Source: Heligmosomoides polygyrus polygyrus
Lineage: Eukaryota > Nematoda > Chromadorea > Rhabditida > Heligmosomidae
Direction of reading: 5' to 3'
DNA: 64,000 nt
NCBI GenBank assembly: GCA_947396885.1
Contig: OX377201.1
Span: forward strand, 3,391,879-3,455,878
The translations under genes and the position numbers were made by a program. How positions within the stretch are numbered: position 1 is the first letter of the stretch; each line of letters starts with the position of its first letter. Below the pieces are notes generated by a model, which worked only from the letters and a program-made list of their open reading frames with translations, had not been told where the DNA came from and did not search any database. This document shows, one piece after another, positions 59,401-64,000 of the stretch.

Positions 59401-62400
59401 TTAAGTGGAGGATGTGCCAAAAAATGCGTCCGCAGCAGTTTTCTATGACGAAATAGTTGAAAACCAATTTTGGACAACAGTTTTATACCAGCACTTTATT
59501 TACGTCGATCGGACACTTTTCAAATCAAATTGGAACTCTTTTAAGCTAACATAAGACTCCTGAAATCAAAGCGAATACTTCAAAGTTGAAATGATTTCTA
59601 GTCAGGTCAATCTACAAACTCAATAAGATGGTTAGAGTAATTTTTTGCTCAAGGAAAAATTTGGTATAGCTTTATTAAAAATCTTTCAGTTCTGCTGCCC
59701 GAATGAATGTAAGAATTTTATATTGTTTAATTTTTGAACAAAAATTAGTAAATTAAACTTTGTTTTAAAGCGCAACAAAACAGCAATCATTTAATGCATT
59801 GAAAACAGGATCGCGCCATGTACTCAAAAATTTCGCCGCCATTTTCATTTGATTGATAGTGTAAATAAAACTTACATGAACCTTCAAAGTGAGCTTTGCA
59901 GTTGTTTTTGTTGTACCGTTAACAGGTGTCAAACCCCATGAAACATAAATTTTGCTATCAATTGAATAGAAATCGCGACGTCTTAGATGAGGGCACAGCG
60001 CAATATCTCTTTTTAGACCGTAAAGAAGAGATTAAAGCAGTCTTAACTGCACTTTAAAACAAGCTTTTAACCATTATTTTTCCTTAAAAATAAGAAATTT
60101 ATGAAATTTCAAACAATATGTACGCTTATTGAGTAGATTAGCTGAAACTACAACGAAAGTTATGCTAAATTTTCCTTGAAAAAAATTACTATTACCTTTT
60201 TTGAGAGTCTATTATTGAATGTAGAACTAGTTCATTTTGATATGGAAAAGCTCGCTTTGGTTTCAGAAGTTTTAGGCTAGCTTAAAAGAATGTCCAATTT
60301 GATTTGAAAAGTGTCCAATTAGACGTGAAAATAGTCCATATCATTCCGTTGCGAAAATAAAGTCGCATTTCGTCCTTTCCCCGTCTTGAACAGCGTCTTG
60401 TAAAAATGACCAAATGTGACCAATGCGGTGGAGTATGATGGCTGATAGACAGACTTTATAGCAGGTGAAAAACAACCATACCAATATTGATCAATATTAT
60501 CGATTTTTCGACGGTCCCCAATCAGACGTTTGACTACCGTTAAGTCGCTGAAAGTCGGCAACGATATATTCGAAACAAACGGAAAGACATAACGCCGATA
60601 GAAGCTTACCCTTTTCAAGTAATATCTTCACATTCCATGGGTATTCATTTCTTTCCAGGTATCGACCTCCGAACGACTTGTACCTTGATCGAACGCTGTC
60701 TTAAAAGAGCGAAGTTGAGGAATAAATGAATAGTGTCAGCATTCAACTCACCTACGAACAACTCACATTCTAACGAACATACGCTGCCTACGTTTAACCT
60801 CAGATGCGTTTTTAATAGGTTGTCCGGAAAGTTCTCAGCGTTTTGTGTTACCATTTTTCATTCCTCTATTATAAAGTAAAAATTCAGCTTGTATTGTATT
60901 AAGGGCTGAAGTTCTGCCTAACCCGCCATATTCTCCAGACCTTTCGTGAACCGACTACCACCTTCTCAAACACTTTCAGAACTTTCTCACTGGTCAAACC
61001 TTCACCAATCAGGACCAAGCCAAAACAGCTTTCGCGGATTTTGTCAAATCTTGGCCACCTAATTTTTTCACTGATGGAATAACACGACTGGTGGCTCATG
61101 GGGGTCGAGCGTTCTACCCCCTCGTTCCTCTGGAACGCCCACCCCCAACCCACTGGGCTTGTTCGAGAGTCCAGTGGCTGCCTTATGAGATAGTGGAGAC
61201 GCAGACATTTGCCACGCCTCTGTTTAAAGGGAGGGGGTAGAACGCCACTGCGCCGTGGCCCATTGGCAAAAGTGTGCTGAGTCGACCGGTGCTTTTTTTC
61301 GACTAAATCGTATAAGATTTGGGAGAATTGTGGCAGTTCAAAGTGAAGAACTCAAAACGCTGAGAACTCTCTGGGCAACCTAATGTGCCTAATGGTTACC
61401 TAAAGAGAAAGCCTAAGTGAGCAAGCTAAGGTTAAGGCAGTTCCTTCCTTCACCCTACATAATTCCCTGTCAACCTAATACTATCACCTAATGCATAATA
61501 ATAAACTTTAAAAAACCGTTGCTTGTTTCCTCAATAGACGTATGTTTATGTTTATGTTTATGTTTATTTAAGCCAACAACAAACAACAAAGTTGACAAGC
61601 TAAATACGTAGCAAAACAATGGTTGGGTAAACAACAAGAAATGATGGGACTGATATGAAGGCATATGTTATACCAGAAACAAATCTGTTAGCTGAAAAAA
61701 GCCCAAGATTTAAATTTATTGCTCATCAATGTTTAGTCATTGATTCCGTAGAAGTCATTTCCATACAAGATTATAAGAAGATATATTATCTTTCTTCCTC
61801 ATACTTAGGTTAACTACAATTAGACTGTGTGCGAACGTACTATTGGAGGGTAAAAAAGCGGTTTTGCAAAAACCAGTCAAGTTATAGCGTGATATGTATA
61901 AAATTCGTAATTTTCATAGCACTCTCGAGCAACATTCTTGGCAAGTCACACCTAAGCGTAAGGATATAGTCTTTCGAACTTAGGCGAGGCCGAGCTTCTT
62001 TCAGTGACAGCCTTTGTCGCTTCTATAACTTCAGACTGGTTGACCATGAAAAACCGCAACTATTAATAGACTGATAAAAGGTTTCGGAATGTTTTTGTCA
62101 ATATATTGTCTTCTTTCTATTCAGCTTACCATTTAGTATACAGTAAATTGCATGATACTATTGAGAAAAAAGGAGATGACTTCACGTATCAAGAGAGAAG
62201 AGATGTAACTGGATTCAGTCATATGTGTTCTTATAACAAAAATACAATCCATGGGCTTAACTCAGACTAAGCAGCAACAAGTGTGAAAAAACACAAAAAC
62301 AATCTACATAACACAGGGTAAAGGAACGAGTACTATAATAGTTATTCGTTGTAAACGACTACTGTACTTGCAAGATCACTACGGTAGAAAGATCCATCCA

Positions 62401-62996
62401 GTAAGGTCTATATGGACCTTTTGAACGCTGAACATCCGACAAGATACTACAGCATGATCTAGGCTGTTCCTGGAATACTTGAGCTCTACTGCAAATAAAT
62501 TCTTGAAAAAACCATTAAAAAAAATTTAAAAAAATTCCTTTTGCCTGAGATATGACTCTAGCCTCTGGTTGAAGATAGCTGCTGTTGACAAGTTGCTTTC
62601 AAGACACTTTGAATTCCAGCGGCAGTAGGTTAGCCTTTCTTGCAACACTAAGAGATTCCTAAGGTATTCTGTAGAAAGTGCAATTGGTTGAAATAGATTT
62701 GTTTGATTCCTATTTTCTAAGGTTAAAAAAATATCGCAAAAAGGGCAAGATAAAAAACGTTAGTTCAAGAAACCAGTTCATTGTTCCCTGTGAGATTTGT
62801 GTGACGCTTTTGTGTGAAATTTGAGACGCAATGCTAGGTAAGACAGGAAAAATAGTAGTCAATGACAACAATAAGGTGATTTCTTACTTAGCCGTTTTGC
62901 ACCACAACTTGCTCCAAGATATGCATTCTCCTCCTCACTGAGGCGAAGAGCAGTCGAGGCTGCAACCAAATTGAGGATGAGTAGGAGAAGAGTCAT
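46881..62996 (-). CDS. Secreted trypsin-like serine protease with acidic C-terminal tail (multi-exon gene, one or more exons missing)
   Basis: Six exons were assembled by reading the minus strand. They are 62996-62888, 60699-60610, 57976 to about 57859, 53052-52938, 52422-52357 and 47473-46881. Together they give a signal peptide, a short propeptide, an activation segment (YKSFGGR), the NEYPWNV motif, CSGAMIS followed by HVLTAAHC with the catalytic His, GDSGGPLF with the catalytic Ser, and a C-terminal GWICEITGIC helix. This is the S1 (chymotrypsin-fold) order. All testable junctions are phase 1: exon 1 to 2, 2 to 3, Ser exon to helix exon, and helix exon to tail. The exon or exons with the catalytic Asp and the S1-pocket residue were not found between 57.8 and 53.1 kb, an interval holding a 200-N gap and a foldback repeat. 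Introns contain mariner, RTE and MITE insertions. The protein is predicted to be secreted; substrate unknown. The family call is firm, the full gene model is inference. Confidence 0.85.
47907..49133 (-). mobile_element. Mariner element in the last protease intron, degenerate
   Basis: Ends share the inverted sequence gtttttagacta with TA borders at 47907 and 49132. The minus strand has a transposase with frameshifts: CFNWYRKLDNGGKSLEDF at about 48800, RVDICTF and the region of the first Asp at about 48550, then RIRRRNWRDSELSWYFIPSD and LAPSDYHIFRSLQ for the third Asp. Length 1.2 kb. Non-functional. Confidence 0.85.
49334..49595 (-). repeat. SINE copy in protease intron
   Basis: Body gaggggatttgaatgcat, head ttcgactgcgctatatgcg. 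Confidence 0.82.
49596..50367. other. Protease intron sequence, nothing recognised
   Basis: A local repeat of cattgtccaacgatgtcgtcg with cattgttcgatgatgtcgtc at 49703-49770; otherwise plain AT-rich sequence. Confidence 0.45.
50368..50570 (+). repeat. SINE copy, very degenerate
   Basis: Head accatagtcggatgaggtg, middle atggccaatcaaatcttccg, end tagatgcgtgactctacc. Confidence 0.5.
51077..51179. mobile_element. Minimal 103-bp copy of the ttttcacgtc-TIR family
   Basis: Almost only two arms: tatacaattttcacgtcaaa at left and its near-perfect inverse at right, with a loop of about 35 bp. In a protease intron. Confidence 0.85.
51590..52304 (+). mobile_element. 5'-truncated RTE retrotransposon with target duplication
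   Basis: An open frame covers the last part of an RTE reverse transcriptase (GLRLNVKKTKFIS, TVVRPALLYGSECWALGK, RLRWYGHVLRRPEDHP, GKRPRGAPRKRW) up to a stop at 52277, then a (GAA)n tail to 52304. The 13-bp duplication gtttagaacacgc occurs at 51577-51589 and 52306-52318. The surviving frame is intact, so the insertion is young. It belongs to a different RTE lineage from the 24-27 kb copy and sits in the last protease intron. Confidence 0.88.
52357..52422 (-). CDS. Protease exon: C-terminal helix
   Basis: A 66-bp exon encoding DQLFHHFADVRPKLGWICEI followed by Thr. It matches the end of nematode trypsin-like enzymes (aspartate-valine-arginine strand, then WIC helix). The acceptor TTGAAG is weak; the donor is GTACAA at 52356. 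Phase 1 on both sides joins it to the Ser exon and to the tail exon, giving ITG-ICRIDG across the last junction. It lies only about 50 bp from an inserted RTE fragment. Confidence 0.75.
52938..53052 (-). CDS. Protease exon: catalytic serine (GDSGGP)
   Basis: A 115-bp exon with acceptor TTGCAG before 53052 and donor GTGGGA at 52937. It starts exactly at GDSGGPLF, the S1 active-site serine motif, and continues FVMGIHNSGTNCGKK, the strand leading to the conserved late Cys. The upstream intron ends in phase 0 and the exon itself ends in phase 1. The S1 specificity residue, six positions before the Ser, would be in the preceding unlocated exon. Confidence 0.88.
53053..53659. other. Protease intron, possible mariner end and GC-rich part
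   Basis: 53073-53230 starts with ttaggttggtgcataatttt, a mariner-type terminus, and the minus frame there (TDTNDDYIVDGYLALLK) vaguely resembles a transposase C-terminus. 53281-53650 is GC-rich and unassigned. Confidence 0.4.
53660..53859. other. Assembly gap (200 N)
   Basis: Exactly 200 unknown bases, probably a placeholder of arbitrary size. It lies between the protease His and Ser exons, so a missing exon could be here. Open frames across it are meaningless. Confidence 0.99.
54030..54140 (+). mobile_element. Mariner C-terminal fragment
   Basis: LNWEPMLHPPYNPELAASDY on the plus strand is the conserved region around the third catalytic Asp of mariner transposase (here Glu in place of Asp in PDLA). 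The match fades after about 54150, where the left arm of the foldback element begins. Confidence 0.6.
54150..57113. mobile_element. Large foldback element with tRNA-like modules, left arm interrupted
   Basis: The right arm (about 56440-57113) is the inverse of two blocks on the left, 54150-54646 and 55460-55600. About 0.8 kb of unrelated GC-rich sequence (54647-55459) splits the left arm. Each arm has a tRNA-like segment (gagtggttagcgcggtggac with ggtcggttccggga on the left). Open frames on the two sides (MKLQTFCRTI and MKLQTFCRII) are the same sequence in inverse orientation, not independent genes. It lies in the protease intron after the His exon. Confidence 0.7.
54647..55459. other. GC-rich insertion in the left arm of the foldback element
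   Basis: No counterpart exists in the right arm, so this is an insertion here or a deletion there. It has overlapping open frames in several phases, the longest 109 codons, with GC-rich biased composition and no recognised domain. Nothing convincing as a gene. Confidence 0.4.
57243..57315. repeat. Short imperfect palindrome
   Basis: Centre cgccacgcgtggcg at 57271-57284, flanked by agttttta and taaaaact; weaker pairing extends to gtctt and aagac. Confidence 0.65.
57859..57976 (-). CDS. Protease exon 3: catalytic histidine
   Basis: The open frame reads KGQATCSGAMISSRHVLTAA followed by HCLATEKDKKSCRIP. This is the S1 catalytic His signature TAAHC with its conserved upstream Cys. The acceptor is ATTTAAG before 57976. 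The 3' end is uncertain: GTTGGT at 57858 is one plausible donor, but GTCGAA at 57880 (phase 1) and GTATAG further on are alternatives. The next exon was not recognised. Confidence 0.78.
58251..59184 (-). mobile_element. Internally deleted Tc1/mariner element (maT-like)
   Basis: Both ends carry TA plus an inverted repeat related to cagggtgcgcctaaatta. On the minus strand the helix-turn-helix part VLERIRRKPVRSVRRMS is followed, after loss of the central catalytic region, by EQEWCRTG and CRKAHRSVHSLKEALQKT, the C-terminus. The NRFNLNLMNYTV stretch corresponds to the SPDLNPMDYSVW block with its Asp changed. It lies in the intron between protease exons 2 and 3. Confidence 0.78.
59497..60334. mobile_element. 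Non-autonomous element, ttttcacgtc-TIR family
   Basis: Left acgtcgatcggacacttttc and right gaaaagtgtccaattagacg form inverted ends of about 40 bp. The interior shares atggttagagtaatttttt and tgattgatagtgta with copies at 4.4-6.1 and 18.5-18.9 kb. In a protease intron. Confidence 0.75.
60610..60699 (-). CDS. Protease exon 2: activation site and start of catalytic domain
   Basis: The exon is 90 bp, acceptor TTTTAAG before 60699 and donor GTAAGC at 60609. It encodes SVRSRYKSFGGRYLERNEY followed by PWNVKILLEK. The K/SFGG junction is the expected zymogen cleavage position, but the usual Ile/Val-Val start is Ser-Phe here. EYPW and the following beta strand are typical of the S1 N-terminal barrel. 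Phases match exon 1 upstream (ends on one base) and the His exon downstream (starts with two bases). The exon sits about 117 bp inside from a mariner derivative at 60816. Confidence 0.8.
60816..61382 (+). mobile_element. Internally deleted mariner in protease intron 1
   Basis: TIRs read taggttgtccggaaagttct at left and the inverse with a few changes at right, both with TA borders. Inside, plus-strand LPNPPYSPDLSRTDYHLLKH and TFTNQDQAKTAFADFVKS are the transposase C-terminus. About 0.57 kb remains of an element normally near 1.3 kb. Confidence 0.85.
61383..62887. other. Protease intron 1, nothing recognised
   Basis: AT-rich; a (tgttta)n run at about 61546-61570. A minus open stretch at 62345-62493 has a good acceptor but no family match. 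A stem (cctaag with cttagg) lies at 61951-61985. Confidence 0.45.
62888..62996 (-). CDS. Protease exon 1: signal peptide and propeptide
   Basis: This exon encodes 36 residues plus one base. A hydrophobic leucine-rich signal sequence (MTLLLLILNLVAAS) is followed by LRLSEEENAYLGASCGAKR, a propeptide with one Cys that in this fold often pairs with the catalytic domain. The ATG at 62996-62994 is directly preceded by TTGCAG, a good 3' splice site, which fits spliced-leader trans-splicing onto the start codon. The donor is GTAAGA at 62887. An upstream open frame runs to 63227 but has no signal character and crosses the acceptor, so this start was preferred. Confidence 0.8.
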
Positions 62997-63235
62997 CTGC
63001 AATTCTAGGAATTTAGAAAGTCGGGTTAGGTTTGTGTGGAAACATAGAGCGAAACAAGAAATTGTTTGAATACCGTAGCGAATAGTCAAAATGATAGATA
63101 AGACTCCTTTTTGAGAGCGATTAGAGTTATTCAGTCTATCGGTATATAAGCTTAGACGTGGCGTGGATATGATTTTGTCCGAAGAATGTTTACGAAAAGC
63201 TTCGCGCTCATATTCGGCAAACATCATTGTAAGTT
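62994..63235 (-). promoter_or_regulatory. Probable protease promoter and trans-splice acceptor
   Basis: Upstream of the ATG are a TTGCAG acceptor touching the start codon, adjacent GATA motifs (TGATAG and AGATAAG at 63092-63102) and a TATATA element at 63142-63148. In nematodes GATA sites upstream of digestive proteases commonly mark intestinal expression; that role here is inference. A truncated Tc1/mariner copy begins immediately beyond, at about 63240. Confidence 0.4.
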
Positions 63236-63239
63236 CTTC

Positions 63240-63914
63240 ATTTACTTAAAGAAGCTGTTAACGGTGTCTGCATCCTCACCACTTTCAGCCAATAACCGCG
63301 AGTTTTGACGGTCAAAATGCTACTCAATTGAGAAAAGCTTCCTATCAGTAGAGAGCGTCGTGCAGTTGTCGTGCCGCTCGAGGAGTCTTGGACATTTTTT
63401 TCTTCTTCCTTCCATCTGTGCAGGCGTTTGTCCGTGCAGTTGACGAAACTTGTAGGGTTATAGTCCAAATTCATTCTTAGCAACTCGCTTCATCGTCGTA
63501 GCCGATACGTTGAGCTCGGATGCCATCTTTCTCATGCTGCGGCCTGGATTCCACTTGAATTGTTCTTTCACGATTTTTTCAAGACTGCTCGTAGCTACGG
63601 ATACCGGGCAGCCAGGTCGGGAACGATCAATGAGAGTTACGTTCCACACAGCGACAGACTGTCATCTTGTGCAGCTTCAGCAGACGAGCGATGTTGGGAA
63701 AAGAAAGTCCTGCCCTTCTTGGATCCAAGATTGCGCCTCTTTGCCAACAAGACTTTACCATTTCTGATAGAAGCAGTATGGAGATGCAAAAAACACTCTA
63801 TACGGTTACGATGACACGTAGAATCCGAAGAAGCAATGGAAACGTAAAAACGTTCACAAACAAATACAAAAAATGACGCGCGAAAAAGTGACCATATTTA
63901 TGGCGCACCCTGTA
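63240..63914 (-). mobile_element. Truncated Tc1/mariner element, same family as 58.25 kb
   Basis: The right end at 63889-63914 carries the same inverted terminus (inverse of acagggtgcgcc) and a TA. The minus strand encodes SRPGCPVSVATSS and NPGRSMRKMASELNVSATTM, the paired DNA-binding region, and after frameshifts HFDRQNSRLLAESGEDA from the region after the first Asp. The rest and the other TIR are missing; the break is about 245 bp upstream of the protease start codon. Confidence 0.78.
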
Positions 63915-64000
63915 TATATATTTATATTTATATATATTTTTATATATAATTACAACAATGCTTTGCCCTAAAATCCTTGTCTATATTATTCGAATTTTTT

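Noticed and set aside
61951..62050. Possible small structured RNA (cctaag/cttagg stem)
   Set aside because: One short stem only; no match to a known RNA could be recognised.
62345..62493. Candidate extra protease exon on the minus strand with acceptor TTATTTGCAG
   Set aside because: It stays open in the right phase, but exon 1 joins exon 2 directly in phase, and the peptide resembles no S1 region.

Overview
This window is repeat-rich animal DNA, most likely from a nematode and probably a strongylid of the hookworm type. The reasons are: RTE-type non-LTR retrotransposons; many degenerate mariner/Tc1 elements; short phase-1 exons; an AG acceptor directly abutting a start codon, as in spliced-leader trans-splicing; and a serine protease with a nematode-like LSEEEN N-terminus. 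The species assignment is inference. There are no bacterial operons, no CRISPR array and no recognisable virus.

The only convincing host protein gene is on the minus strand from about 62996 down to 46881. It is a secreted trypsin-fold serine protease in at least six exons: signal peptide (62996-62888), activation region and PW motif (60699-60610), catalytic His exon (57976 to about 57859), catalytic Ser exon GDSGGP (53052-52938), C-terminal helix exon (52422-52357), and a last exon (47473-46881) adding a long acidic, potentially N-glycosylated tail. Every junction that can be tested is phase 1. The catalytic Asp exon was not found; it may lie in the 200-N assembly gap at 53660-53859. The introns are swollen by mariner copies, an RTE fragment, MITEs and a large foldback element. 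One intact tRNA-Pro(AGG) gene lies at 43813-43884.

The remaining sequence is mobile-element debris. At 1-24 kb there are many copies of a tRNA-headed SINE of about 295 bp, a tandem array of a foldback MITE (2.35-3.28 kb), long-TIR elements (4.4-6.1 kb and 7.95-8.75 kb) and a mariner with near-perfect TIRs (9601-10724). At 24-27.5 kb there is a full-length RTE retrotransposon flanked by an exact 16-bp target duplication, next to the tail of an older RTE. At 27.5-44 kb there are further SINEs, a foldback element carrying tRNA-like modules in both arms (36.3-37.07 kb), and a (GT)n tract with ATCGAT-rich tandem repeats. A small family of tRNA-like repeats, one copy with terminal inverted repeats, clusters beside the true tRNA gene near 43 kb. 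At 44.5-46.3 kb there are an (AC)n tract and two arrays of a 42-bp minisatellite. From 46.9 kb to the end lies the protease gene with its inserted elements.

The most notable items are the protease with its acidic tail, the tRNA-like repeat family with TIRs, the two foldback elements that carry paired tRNA-like modules, and the SINE family with several target-site duplications and one clear nested insertion.
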